The notes under the pieces: generated by a model
What the model saw: the letters and a program-made list of their open reading frames with translations, nothing else
Told to the model about the DNA's origin: nothing
The model's database searches: none
Translations under genes and position numbers: made by a program
Shown: positions 45,704-57,291 of the stretch, one piece after another
Layout of the letters: each line of letters starts with the position of its first letter
Position numbering within the stretch: the first letter of the stretch is position 1
Assembly: GCF_026745355.1 (NCBI RefSeq)
Contig: NC_079206.1
Coordinates: forward strand, 21,066,399 to 21,130,398
Direction: 5' to 3'
Length of the DNA stretch: 64,000 bases
Origin: Beta vulgaris subsp. vulgaris
Lineage: Eukaryota > Streptophyta > Magnoliopsida > Caryophyllales > Amaranthaceae

Positions 45704-45712
45704 TTAAATTTA

Positions 45713-47063
45713 ATAGGGTTGAGGTGAAATAGAAATTTGTTAATTACAGTTCGTTTAGAAGATTAATCTCTTTGTTAGTTCGTCTAGCGAGGAATGAAGA
45801 TCTAGGGTTTCATAATTACTGTAAGTTTCTAGAGGACCACATAAGTATTTTCACTCAATTGACTATACATCCGTGGATCTTAAGCCGAATCAGTATTAAA
45901 TCACATATTTATTGATTCAGATAAATTTTTTTATTAAGGATATTGTTGATCATTTATGCAATGTAATTAATTTGAAAATATATATTTTTGTCGGAATTTT
46001 AGATTTCTTTGAAAATATATGTAAGTCCCATTTAACATTTTATTATAAATGAAATCCTATTTCTGGAAAAAAAAAAAAAAAAAAAAAACTAAAAGGCATG
46101 AAATGATCCCGTGGACGGTGGACCCCTCACCCAGTTCCTACAACTACATGACTACAAGCTAGTAAGCTACACTGCATCCTCATACCTCAAGTGGGTGATC
46201 ATGAGCCTTGTTCACTCAAGGAACAAATCTCATGACTTTCATAATTATTCATATTTAATAGGTTACATACACTCAAACATCACTTCTTCCAAGGCACCTA
46301 AACCTGACAAATTAATATGAATACTCTTCCAACAATTATACATTTATGAGAGTTAACAGTGAAGTTTTTCAAACAATTAAAGCATACATTGTTTTTAAAA
46401 AACCCCACTAATTAAGGTCTTTATATGTTGTTTAACTCTGAAAGTTAAAAAAAGAAAAAAAAAACTTTTTAATATGATTATGATTGAGGACAGAGCCAAA
46501 GCAAGGAATAAAGTGAGCCAGTGTCGGTAACATATTATAATATACCTGTCAAAAAAAAACATATTTTAATATAAATGAAACTATAAAAGTTGATGAGAAT
46601 TTTGTATTCACATTGTGATTTGTACCACTTGATTTCTCCTCAGCGGTGTACGTATTTGCTTCAGTAATTTCTTATGATTAACTGATAATCAACTATTCAG
46701 TAAAATTTGATTATCTTCTAACCTGAGGTGTAATCTTTTTCACTTAAAAATAGTTTCTGAAACAAACTAATTAAACAGAATAGTGTAGGTCCTTTGTAGA
46801 AAGTCGAGAATAAATTTTATCAGCTAATTAAGCTCACAAGTTTACGTTATCTTTATAAATTATAAATTATAATATAAAAACATGTCTTGAATGTTATAAA
46901 GTACTAAAATTTTTGGATATTGCACCAATACTTTTTTTTTGAGGGGAGATATTGCACCAATACGTAATACTGTTTGTTTTGATGAGGAAATCGCTATTGC
47001 ATTTTATTAAGAAATGAACAAAAATAAAATGAACAAAGACTTCATAAGTACATACAAAAATAC
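45713..47063. other. Gene-free AT-rich DNA
   Basis: No gene is supported. Features are a long A run at 46069-46088, smaller A and T runs, and ordinary AT-rich sequence. Open frames such as 46111-46320 show no domain. Confidence 0.5.
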
Positions 47064-47065
47064 TA

Positions 47066-47401
47066 CTCCCTCCGTCCCAAAATATAGTTTCATTTTGGAT
47101 GTCCCAAAATATAGTTCCCATTTTCATATTTAGTTCCACAATTTTCCACAATTTGTCTAGAAAAACCGTGTCCCATCATTTATTTGCTTCTTAATTTTGT
47201 TTTTTCCTTTATTTATTCAACCAAAATGTTACAATTAATGCTCTTTCACCAATTATTCTCCACTCTCTCTCCTAAAATCATCTTTTTCCATACAACATTT
47301 ATTTAAATAAACAAAAAATCTTTATTATCCCTCTTATATTCTACTTGCATAAATTACCGTGAAAAAAGGGAAATAGGAACTATATTTTGGGACGGAGGGA
47401 G
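47066..47401. mobile_element. Stowaway-like MITE
   Basis: 336 bp with inverted termini CTCCCTCCGTCCCAAAATAT and their complement at the right end. It is flanked by TA at 47064-47065 and 47402-47403, as in Tc1/mariner-derived Stowaway elements. Same family as 49699-50042 and the outer element at 50045-51594. No coding capacity. Confidence 0.93.
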
Positions 47402-47562
47402 TATATGTTAATGGACAATAGCAGTATAACACTCCAAACGTTGTTCCGCACGGAAAATATTAGCCTAATATAGTTACGAGCAGTAGTACTATTTCCCTAA
47501 GTACATGAGACCATGAAAAATCAGATGGAATTTCTTAATTATAGATGAGTACTAATACACTA

Positions 47563-47771
47563 GAGAAAGTATTCTCCCATATCCAGTATTGGATAACTTG
47601 TCCCATACCATGACATTTTTGTAATTTTACGATATGATAAGATGCAACCATGATATGATATAATAGCTAATTGATATGATAATATGGTGTTAAAATATGA
47701 TATACTAGTCATCTAATACACCGGCTTGATTTTAACTAGCAATCCCCAAATAAAAATATATGGAAATATAT

Positions 47772-47819
<48 letters not shown>

Positions 47820-47910
47820 TATTTATAATATTATTTTTTATCATAAAAATTACTTAAATGTCATGGTATTGGGAAATTTGCCCAATATCGAATAAGGGAA
47901 TATCATTGCT
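47563..47910. mobile_element. MULE-like MITE with 10-bp target duplication
   Basis: Imperfect inverted repeats of at least 60 bp (left GAGAAAGTATTCTCCCATAT; right, inverted, AGCAATGATATTCCCTTATT) share the inner block ATACCATGACATTT. TAATACACTA flanks it on both sides (47553-47562 and 47911-47920). A duplication of 9-11 bp with long inverted repeats suggests Mutator ancestry. A (TA)n array fills the middle. Confidence 0.75.
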
Positions 47911-47962
47911 TAATACACTAACACTAATGTATAGATAGATCATATTGTTTCTAAAAATTATA

Positions 47963-48163
47963 CTTTCTTCATTTCTTAATATATGTAACATGAACAAATG
48001 ACACATAAACCAAGGAGGATGAGAGAGGGAAACATAATTGATGTGCTTAAATAATAAAATTAAACTTTCTTTCTATAAGAATTTTTCAATACGAAAAATC
48101 TTGCAAGTATTATGAACACATCCCAAAAAGTAATATGTTGCATGTATTAAGAAATGGAGGTAG
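47963..48163. mobile_element. Stowaway-like MITE
   Basis: 201 bp with termini CTTTCTTCATTTCTTAATAT and, inverted, CTACCTCCATTTCTTAATAC. TA duplications lie at 47961-47962 and 48164-48165. A different subfamily from the CGTCCCAAAATAT elements. Confidence 0.82.
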
Positions 48164-48165
48164 TA

Positions 48166-49268
48166 TAAAAAATATATTAATAAATACAATCATTTACTTA
48201 CGAGAAAGTAATTTACATAAATTAAGATCACAACAAAATTACTATTTATAAATATATTTGAAATACTAATTTACTCTCTATATATTTTTTACGATATCAG
48301 TAATTATATAACCCTACAATCACAAATTCGTCGTACGTAGTTACTTGAAATTTTGATCAAGTTTTAAATTCTAATAAATATGATTATAATTTTAATGAGA
48401 GGTAATAGTTATTAAATACCAAGTATGCTAATATGATCGTAATTTTAGGTAGGATCCACCGAAAACTAATCTTAAGCTGAAACCTCTGAAAACCGACCTT
48501 TTTGCTCATTTTGCTGATTTTTGCTCATTTTGCTAATTTTTGTTGATTTTATGTTTTTTTTCTCATTTCATGTTTTTGCATTTTAATAAACTTTTGCTCA
48601 TTTCAGCAAACTTTCGATCATTTTACGAATTTTTTGTTCATTTCAGCAAACTTTCGATCATTTTACGAATATAAGTTAAGGTTAATGTTTCAGAGAATCT
48701 ACACTATACAATTGATCGAGTTTGGTAAGGTCAATTTCTTATCAATTTGTAATCAGGTCAAGCCGCCAAGAATATGAAAAGTTGTGATCGGGTCAATAAC
48801 ATGATTTACGCTATGCAATTTGATCGAGTTTGTTATGTTAGTATCTTATCAGGTTGTAATCGGGTTAAAAACATAGTAGGGTATAATCGGGTTATTAACA
48901 GGTCGTGTGGAAAACAACTTATGTCAACAGGGTAAAGGGTCGTAATCGGTTTAGTTACGTCAATTTGTCGGATGAAACTGTTTCGTGTTCTAATGAGTTA
49001 GGTGAATATAGGGTTGATGAATAACATGTATGTTGTTTTCAAGTCGGATTGAGTATGAACCTACATTATCGAGTTATAAGTTGGGTTTGGGTCAGTTCTG
49101 GATCACCGCTTCATGGGTATAACTGAGTCACATGGTAATTGGGCCAGTTTCACGAGCAGGGTTAGAAAACTGACGGCTCTACGTGCAAGTATTAATTTAG
49201 TTTTTGAAAAATAACTAATCAATAATGTAAATTTTATTTTAGATAAACCTCTATATAGATAAAGACTC
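48166..49268. other. Gene-free DNA with short repeats
   Basis: No gene is supported. 48500-48670 holds short repeats: TTTTTGCTCATTTTGCT twice, and a 41-bp unit with CATTTCAGCAAACTTTCGAT duplicated. 48720-49100 has scattered GTAATCGGGTTA-type words suggesting an old repeat of unknown class. Confidence 0.5.
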
Positions 49269-49421
49269 CTTTTTTTTTTTTTGAAGAATAAAGATAAATA
49301 CTTTTTTTTGATCCATATAAGCCATGAAAGCAGTACAAAGAAGGGGAGGGGGGATTCGAATCTGCGACCTATCGTTCGCAACATCTCAATCTTAACCATT
49401 AGGCCAAGACATCCTTGGTAT
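49269..49421 (-). mobile_element. tRNA-derived SINE
   Basis: Read on the minus strand, a tRNA-like head carries an A box (TTGGCCTAATGGTTAAGA, about 49390-49407) and a B box (GATTCGAATCC, about 49352-49362), the internal promoter for RNA polymerase III. A body with TTGTACTGCTTTC follows. It ends in an A-rich tail, seen as T runs at 49304-49310 and 49270-49282 on the plus strand. About 150 bp in total. A clear target duplication was not found. Confidence 0.72.
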
Positions 49422-49698
49422 AAAGATAATTACTTTATAATACACAACAACTTTTTTCCCTAATAGGTAAAAAGAAATCATCACTATTAAGAAAACCCCA
49501 ATTTCTATTGTTTTTATTTTAACAGTAAACCCCAATTCGTATCAGTACATGAGAATATTTATTACCCAAATTGAGCAAGACAACAAAAAGTGACAAAAGT
49601 AAACATGGTTGGCGAAGAGCTGGCCTTGCTTTACCAAAATAGCAGTAATGACAGTCATTAATGAGTGGGATCACACTTTAATTTTAGTTAATAGATTA

Positions 49699-50042
49699 TT
49701 CCCTCCATTCTAAAATATATAATTCATATTTCCATTTTGGGTGTCCCAAAATATATTCCCATTTTCATATTTAGTTTCACATTTTTCCATAATTTGTCTA
49801 GAAAAACCATATCCGATCATTTATTTGCTTTTTGAAATTTGTTTTTTCCTTTGTTTATTCAACCAAAATGTTACAATTAATGCTCTTTCACCAATTATTT
49901 TTCATTCTCTCTCCTAAAATCATCTTTTTCCATTCAACATTTATTTAAACAAATAATTTTTTTAACTATCTCTCTTAGATTCTACTTTCATAAATTACCA
50001 TGAAAAAATAGAAATGAGAACTATATTTTGGGACAGAGGGAG
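49699..50042. mobile_element. Stowaway-like MITE
   Basis: 344 bp with right terminus GGGACAGAGGGAG and a diverged left terminus TTCCCTCCATTCTAAAATAT. TA lies at 49697-49698 and 50043-50044. The interior is clearly related to 47066-47401. The right TA is shared with the next element. Confidence 0.9.
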
Positions 50043-50058
50043 TACTTCCTTTTTCCTA

Positions 50059-50312
50059 CTCCCTCCGCTTCATTTTAATCTACACATTTACAATTTTCAC
50101 GCATGCCAATGCAAAACTTTGAGGACATATATCTTTTGCTTTGTATTTGTAAAAATTATAAAAAGTACATATTAATAAAATACATGTTATGATGAATCTA
50201 ACAAGATCCCACATCATTATATTTTCATCCGCGTATAAATCACAAATAATGGTCAAAGTGAAATTTGTGAATAGTGTAAAATATCAAAGTGTTACAAATG
50301 AAACGGAGGGAG
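50059..50312. mobile_element. Stowaway-like MITE nested in another
   Basis: 254 bp with termini CTCCCTCCGCTTCATTTTAA and, inverted, CTCCCTCCGTTTCATTTGTA. TA lies at 50057-50058 and 50313-50314. It sits in the left inverted repeat of the element at 50045-51594. Confidence 0.92.
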
Positions 50313-50622
50313 TATAATATAAGTCATGTTTCCTTATAAGGTGTCCCAAAATATAAGTCCTATTTCTATTTTCAAATAATTATGTTCAAAATACCATCGT
50401 AAAAATAATTTAATTTCCTCATAACTCCAGCTTTCAATGCACCATTATTAATGACAAAATGGAATATTTTACCCCATTGAATTCCTCTACGCATTAAACC
50501 ATGCAACATTAATGTTCAATTTTTATTTTTTTGTTAAAAAGTAAAAGATAATGTAAGTGTTTTCCAATAAAAATGAATCTTTTTGTTCAAATAAAATAAA
50601 ACAAGATTTCACTTTACTTTTA

Positions 50623-50773
50623 GGGCCTGTTCTCCCCAGCTTATTTTCAGTTCAGTTCAGCTCAGTTCTGTTCAGTTCAGCTTAGCTCAATTCTTTTATA
50701 ACCATTTTGTTAAATATTATTATTATGTTGGTCTAATTTATTTTACTAATTATTATTCTTCTTCTTCTTATTC

Positions 50774-50832
<59 letters not shown>

Positions 50833-51543
50833 GTTATTATTATTATTATTATTATTATTTATTTTTATATCATTATTATTAAGTATTATTATTATTATTT
50901 ATATATATTATTTTGTTTATTATAGCTTCACTCATTATTATTACTATTATTATTAGGATGAATATTGTTTAGGTCAAAAGCACAAATAAACTCACGTTTT
51001 TAGCCCATAAATCAATCAAACCGCGTCAAAATGGGTTATGATGCAATTTTGCGCGGTCCGACCCAATCATTATTTTTATTACTAAATATTATTATATTAT
51101 TAAATTTAACTATTAAAATAGTAATATTAATTTACTTTTTAGATATTATTGTTATTATATAATAATCATCAAGTATTAATATATTAATACAAATAATATA
51201 AAATAATAATTATTTATTATTATTATTATTATTAATTATGATTATTAATAATTATGATTATTAATATTAATAATTTATGATTATTAATATTATTTATTTA
51301 TAACTATCATTTAAAAATATCCAAAAATACTATTATTATTTTCATTATTAATAATTCATTATTAGTACTTATCATTATAATAATTATTTAATATTCATAT
51401 TATTATTGTTTAAATATTAATTATATATTTATTACATTCAATCTAATTCAATTCAATTTAATTCAATTCAGTTCAGTTCAGTTCAGCTCAGTTTAGTTTA
51501 GTTCAGTTCAATTCAGCTGTTTTATGCCGAAGAGAACAAGCCC
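50623..51543. mobile_element. PIF/Harbinger-like (Tourist-type) non-autonomous element
   Basis: 921 bp with termini GGGCCTGTTCTCCCCAGC and, inverted, GGGCTTGTTCTCTTCGGC. Both subterminal regions have repeated TTCAGTTCAG words. TTA duplications at 50620-50622 and 51544-51546 and the GGGCCTGTT start fit Tourist elements. The interior is almost entirely AT-rich ATT repeats with no transposase. Confidence 0.87.
50770..50950. repeat. (ATT)n microsatellite
   Basis: Long ATT trinucleotide array inside the Harbinger-like element, giving a spurious poly-leucine frame. Confidence 0.95.
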
Positions 51544-51642
51544 TTATTCCCGTGTAAAAACAAAATCAGGGCCTATATTATATGACGGAGGGAGTATTTC
51601 TTTTAGCCTTCGTGCGACTATCATATACTCCTAAATTATTTA

Positions 51643-51732
51643 CTACATCCGTTTTATATTATTTGCGATGATTAGATATTTTCTACTCACACTTTATGTC
51701 AAATTGTTGTAAATAATATGAAACGGAGCAAA
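51643..51732. mobile_element. Short Stowaway-like MITE
   Basis: 90 bp with termini CTACATCCGTTTTATATTAT and, inverted, TTTGCTCCGTTTCATATTAT, between TA dinucleotides (51641-51642, 51733-51734). The ends are slightly degenerate. Confidence 0.7.
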
Positions 51733-51734
51733 TA

Positions 51735-52010
51735 TTTGCTTTATTAAAGACCAAAATAGCAGTAATCCCATTTAGGATTTCACACGTCAAAATCTAAGCA
51801 TAATGAAATGAACTTGACCCAGGGGACATTGCAGATTCGCAGTAGAAGGCAAGCAACTTGCGATTCTCTTTTTCTTTTTCTTTTCTTTTTCGTGTGTGCA
51901 TGCATAGTTTTTATGCTTCCTACTATCTGTTTCTTGAAAAAAAAAAAGATTTAGGGCCCTTTTTCTGAAACCCTATAGTAAGAAGATGTTTTTTTAAGTA
52001 TATACTTTCA
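51735..52010. other. Short gene-free spacer
   Basis: Unique-looking AT-rich DNA between two MITEs; T/C-rich at 51865-51890. Nothing else recognised. Confidence 0.5.
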
Positions 52011-52012
52011 TA

Positions 52013-52328
52013 CTCCCTCCGTTTTCTAAAGATCTTCCCTCTTTCTGTTTAAGTGTGTTTTCAAAAGATCTTCCATCTTTTACTTTATTCCTTATTTGGA
52101 ATTTTTTCCTCCATTTTACCCTCTCATGTCCCTATCATATGGTCCACCATTATACTATTAATTCAATTTTACTCAATTTCTCTCTCCTACTTTAACCCCT
52201 TTTTATTTGTTTATTTAACTTAACCCCTTTCTCTCTCCTACTTTATCCACCTCATACCCCACACAAATGGATCCTCCTTGGTATCTGTAGGAACAGTAAC
52301 ACGGAAGATCTTTAGGAAACGGAGGTAG
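52013..52328. mobile_element. Stowaway-like MITE
   Basis: 316 bp with termini CTCCCTCCGTTTTCTAAAGA and, inverted, CTACCTCCGTTTCCTAAAGA, flanked by TA (52011-52012, 52329-52330). Both ends share AAAGATCTTCC. A further subfamily. Confidence 0.92.
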
Positions 52329-52556
52329 TAGAATACTCACTCAAAGGCCCAAAAAACACCCCCACAATCTCAATATCAAAATTATGCTTCCACCAAGATT
52401 TAACATTGGTCTCACTTTTTTTTTCATAATTTATGGCATGGCCTTTTATTTATAGGAGGAGGACAAAACCTTAGTTACAGTAGCTTTGGTTCAAGATACA
52501 TTCATGTCATTGTTCATACATTAATGCAAATAAAATGACCAAAAGCTAAAATTCTC

Positions 52557-55500
52557 ACAGCCATGCTAAGAATTCAGCATCTCTCACCAGGCCTTGCTTG
52601 GCTAAATTGTCAGCCACAAAATTTGAGCTTCGACCTTTGTGAATAATTGAAATATCTAGCCATTCCTTTCGAGTATTTCGGGTGTAATTCATTTGGAAGT
52701 TTTAATTCCATGGACCTCCACTATCCTCATTACATCATCTTATGGCGTTGGCGGAGTCGAATTCTACGATTAGATGAGAGTTTTTTGTGACATCAAAGCT
52801 CATAGATATTTGAATTGCTCTGAAATTGCAAGAACTTCTGCTGAGTTGTTTCAATTGGAGGAATTGGGCTTGAGAACATACACATGAACCATCCTTGGCT
52901 ATTTCGAAGCACTCCCCCTATAGCTGACATCGATTGGCTTGCGTTTACAGAGGCATCAACGTTCCATTTTAGTGAGTAGGAAGTAGGGGGAGACCATAGA
53001 AAAGATGGCTTTACAAGAGCCTCCGTACCAACGCTGCTACTCAATTCATTCCAATCTAGACAATGGGGATGTCGGATGATTTCATCCACAGAGTATGGGA
53101 ATGATGCGCCCCATCCCTTTATCCACCAGCTAAGACGTGTGAGTATGAGGTCTTGGAGTTGATAGATGGAGCAGGCTTTGTTGTTGAAGATCCGAGAATT
53201 CCTCTCCTTCCATAATGACCATATGATGATGGAGAACATAGCGCACCACACTTTTTTTCTAAAAGCGTTTTTACCAGAAATCATCCATTGCTCAAAAGCG
53301 TCATAGAGCTCATGAGGAAAAACCCATTTTAAACCCCATAAATTAATCCACTATTCCCAAACTTCGTTCAAAAATTTACAATGTAACAAGAGATGATTCG
53401 AGCACTCAATTTGAGACTTACAGAATACACACAATGCTTCTTCATGAGGAATTATGTTCAGGTGAAGCCGCTTTGCTTTTGAGTTGATTTTTCCTTGAAT
53501 CACGAACCAGGTAAACATCTCTATACGTGGTGGTATTAAGCCACGCCAAAGCCTTTTTCAATTTGTTGGGCAATGATTAATTGGAGAGGTTGATTTTGTT
53601 AATTCCATCGTGACTGATTTTATCGAGAAATCTCCTGTTTTTGATGGGGTCCACCCATAGACATCTTCATTTTCCTTGACAAAATCACATCTTGAAGGAG
53701 GGAGTGGGGTCCACCCATAGACATCTTCATTTTCCTTTGACAAAATCACATCTTGAAGGAGGGAGTGAAGGCTAGCCAATTCAGATTCATCTCCAAGTCT
53801 AAGAGACCTCTTCCACGTAAAATTCCAGTGCCATGTTGAATCTACCCAGTAGCCAAAAGATGAGATCTTGGCGTTTGGGCTTGATGATATTAAAAATAAT
53901 CGAGGGAATGATTATTTCAAAGGAAATTCCCCTAGCCATAATTCGTGCCAAAATAGGGCTATGCTCCCATTCCATATTTTCCTTCTTATTTTCAATTTTA
54001 GCAAACCGTTCACAGATGGATGTTTCAAGAGATTAGCACATATGGATCACCAAGGCCCACCATGAGCAGGGATAGATAAGTCATGGATCTAAAAAGGAGA
54101 GGAGTACCCATATTTCTCGCACACAATAATCCTCGAAAGTGCATTGGGTTCGTTCAAGAAACACCAAGTCCACTTAAAAAGTAGGCCCAGATTTCTAAGG
54201 AGCAAATTGCCACAGCCCAAACCGCTAAATACCTTCGGTAGCTCTAATGTCTGCCATGATATTAAGGCCAGTGATTTGTTTCTCGATCCCCCACTCCATA
54301 AAAACTGCCTCTGGAGTTTATTAATTTTTTCCGAAACACCTTTTGGAGCAGGGAAGATTGATAAGTAGTATAACGGGAGGCTGGAAATTGATGCTTTAAT
54401 TAGTGTCAGTCTCCCCGCGATTGATAACATGCTACCCTTCCATGTTGCGAGCCTGCGCTCAACTCTATTGATGATCGGTGTCCAAGTATCCACCCTCGAG
54501 ACATTGCCACCAATGGGCAATCCGAGGTAAGTGAATGGGAGAGAGCCCACTCTACATAAGAGTGCTTTTGCTGCCGACTCGAGCCAAATTATATCTGTAT
54601 GAATGCCAAAATTTACCTGTAGGTCGAAGACTAGATTAAGATTAGAAGTTTTTTGATGTTGAGAAGGAATTCCATGTCGGGAGGGCGGCAGAATATTATA
54701 GTGTCGTCAGCGTATTGCAGGTGAGAGATCTTGAATCCCCCACGAGAAATTTCCACGCCTTCCCATAAACCTTTTATCGTGGCATTCTGTATAACTAGGT
54801 TGAGAACTCCACAACCAAATTAAAAAGAAAAGGGGATAGAGGGTCCCCTTGTCGGAGGCCTCTATGAAGCTTAACCGGAATCGTTGGGGATTCGTTTATG
54901 ATAATTGAAGCCGCAACGCTTCTAACGCACTCAAGGATCCATGATCGCCACATTTGAGGGAATTCTATTTGTTTTAGGACCCAATCCAAGAAATCCCAAG
55001 ACACACTGTCAAAAACTTTGTGAAAATCAAGCTTTTAGATAGTCGATTTGATTTTTTTCCTTCTACATAATTCAATTAATTCCCGGCGATTAGTGCACCA
55101 TCCAAGATTTGACGACCCGCAATGAAGGAAGATTGAAACGACCCTATGAGAGTGTCCATGACTCTTTGGAGCCTCTTTTCTAGGACCTTTGAGATGATTT
55201 TATAAATACAACCAACCATGATAATTGGCCTATAATCCTTTAGGCCCTTTGGATTATCAAGTTTTGCAATCAAAGCAATGAAAGCCATGTTTGACCCTTT
55301 GGAGAGACGACAAGAGGACCAAAATTCATCAAGGATACCGTAATCTTCTTTGATTACCTCCCAAGCGTCTTTGATGAGTAAGAAATTAAACTCATCGGGG
55401 CCAGGAGCCTTTTGGGGATTGCATGAGTTACCTGCTTCATCTATTCCTTCCTGGTGAAAGGAGTGACAAGGTAGGCCGATTGTTCCGAAGAGATTTTTTT

Positions 55501-56741
55501 GAAATCTGATCCTTCAAGAACCGGCCTGTGTGGTGATTCCTCTTTGAAGATATTTTTTTAAAAAGAGACCGCTTCTTTATGAATTCCTGCAGGATCAGAC
55601 ACAATGGAACCGTTAGAAAATAATGAGGTTATTGAGTTTTTTCTTTTTCGGATGGAGGCCAAGGTGTGAAAATATTTTGTGTTTTTGTCTCCTGTTTTCA
55701 GCCATTTGGCCCTTGAATTTTGGGCCCATATGGTTTCTTTCCTCTTCAACCAGGTTCCTAAAGGTCTTGTTAAGCGGATCTTCTTTCAGCAATCTCAATC
55801 TTCGTCAGATTCATATCATTCAATAATAGGTCCAACTCATGAATTCTATCCTCAAGGCAGGTGATTTTATGGTCAACATCACCAAATTCATTCATATTCC
55901 ATGCTTTCAGTTTTCCTCTAGCAATTTTAAGTTTTTCACCAAAGTTTTCAAAGCTGGAATTCCCCCATATTTCTTTTATAATTTTCATGCAACCCGGGTG
56001 AGAGAGCCAACCGTTTTGAAACTTGAAGGGTTTAGGACCCCAGTTGTGCTCATCGATTTTTATTAAAAGGGGGCAATGGTCTGAGATATTGCGCTTGAGT
56101 AGAGATACATGGAGGGATGGTAACAGTGAGATCCATTCTGGATTAACAAGCAATCTGTATAACTTACTTTTTGCCGGACCTCTGAACCATGTGAACCAGC
56201 CATTGGAGGCAGGTAATTCTGTGAGGTGGGCCCCTTGAATGAAGTCTTTGAATTCTTGTGCACCAGATTGGGATATGTTATTGCTTCCACGATCAAAGGG
56301 TTCGAGCACTTCGTTAAAATCTCCGAGTATGAATTAAGAAGATTGATGATAATTTCTGTATTCAATTATGGCATTCCATATCTCCAGTCTACCTTCTCGA
56401 TCACATGGGTTATATATGTTAATGAGGCATCCTTTAAATTCAAGGGAATGGAAGTAACTGATTATGGTAATCCAGTTTGACTCCACCCTAAAAGATTCCA
56501 ATATGAAGAAATCTGACCTCCACAAAGTCAGAAGGCCTCCTGAATTCCCGAAAGAGGGACTAGCCAGCCAATCAATATTGTCCACATTCCAAATTGACTT
56601 GATTATTTGAGGACTGAAATCCTCTACTTTGGTCTCTTGGATGAACACGACATGAGGTTCATGTTTTATGATCACTTTTCGGAGAGAACTCCGTTTTATT
56701 CTAGCATTTGCTCCCCTCATATTCCAAGATATAACAATCAT
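52557..56741 (-). pseudogene. LINE ORF2: endonuclease, reverse transcriptase, RNase H
   Basis: The start MIVISWNMRGANARIK at 56741 is the classic N-terminus of the APE-type endonuclease, followed by VVFIQETKVE and, later, ISDHCPLLIK (about 56080). RT blocks: DNPKGLKDYRPI (about 55250), FIAGRQILDG (about 55110), LRQGDPLSPFLFN (about 54830), an intact YADD box at 54703-54714 and FTYLGLPIGGN (about 54530). A Cys/His zinc-finger-like part lies near 53440-53340 and an RNase H at 53000-52560 (WNVDASVNAS to NLAKQGL). ORF2 would nick target DNA and copy the RNA there. At least nine frameshifts or stops interrupt it. A 60-bp tandem duplication lies at 53646-53766. Confidence 0.87.
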
Positions 56742-57291
56742 TGTTACTTCAGAAAATGAATGGAATTAAGCAGAAAAACTTACTGATTGTATTTTTCCAG
56801 TAAAGTTTTTGCCTTTTGAGAATTTTCAGAATTTTCCTAGAGATCCTGTATTGGCCCATTATATGACAGGCCCAAGACTTTGGCCATTTCAATAATGTCA
56901 TCCACTTTTATTGAGGGCATGTTGAGACCAACATTTTCATCTGGTGGGGAGTGATCGAGGATCTTTAGAGGCTGCCAGTTTGAACTTCTTTTTATTCTCT
57001 AGTTTTTTTTACGTTTCTTGATTTGGGCTTTTTTGTGGGTGATGGGATGGAATCCTCAAAACCAGGGGGAAGAGTGGGCCTGAAAGAGAGGAGGAGTCCA
57101 TAGTCGAGGATGATGAGGATGATTTGGATGGTTTTAGTAGGGGCCCAAATTTGTTAAAAGTTTGGATATTTGGTTGGGAAGTGGGCTTGGGCTGATGGAT
57201 TATTTTTCGTGGGGATGGCCCATCAGGTTTTGGGCAGCTTTTGAGGAGTTTGGGCTGATTTCAGGATTGATCATGGAGGGTTGACTTTTTT

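Larger units (their letters stand above)
50045..51594. mobile_element. Stowaway-like MITE with two insertions
   Basis: The left terminus CTTCCTTTTTCCTA at 50045 continues, after an inserted Stowaway, as TAATATAAGTC at 50315. The right terminus GACGGAGGGAG ends at 51594, with TA at 51595-51596. Without the inserted Stowaway (50059-50312) and the Harbinger-like element (50623-51543) its length is about 370 bp, matching its relatives. The left end is diverged, so its reconstruction is an inference. Confidence 0.7.

Noticed and set aside
48720..49160. Recognisable element with GTAATCGGGTTA words
   Set aside because: Repeats are too diverged, and no termini or target duplication could be found.
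50774..50956. Poly-leucine frame
   Set aside because: Translation of an ATT microsatellite.
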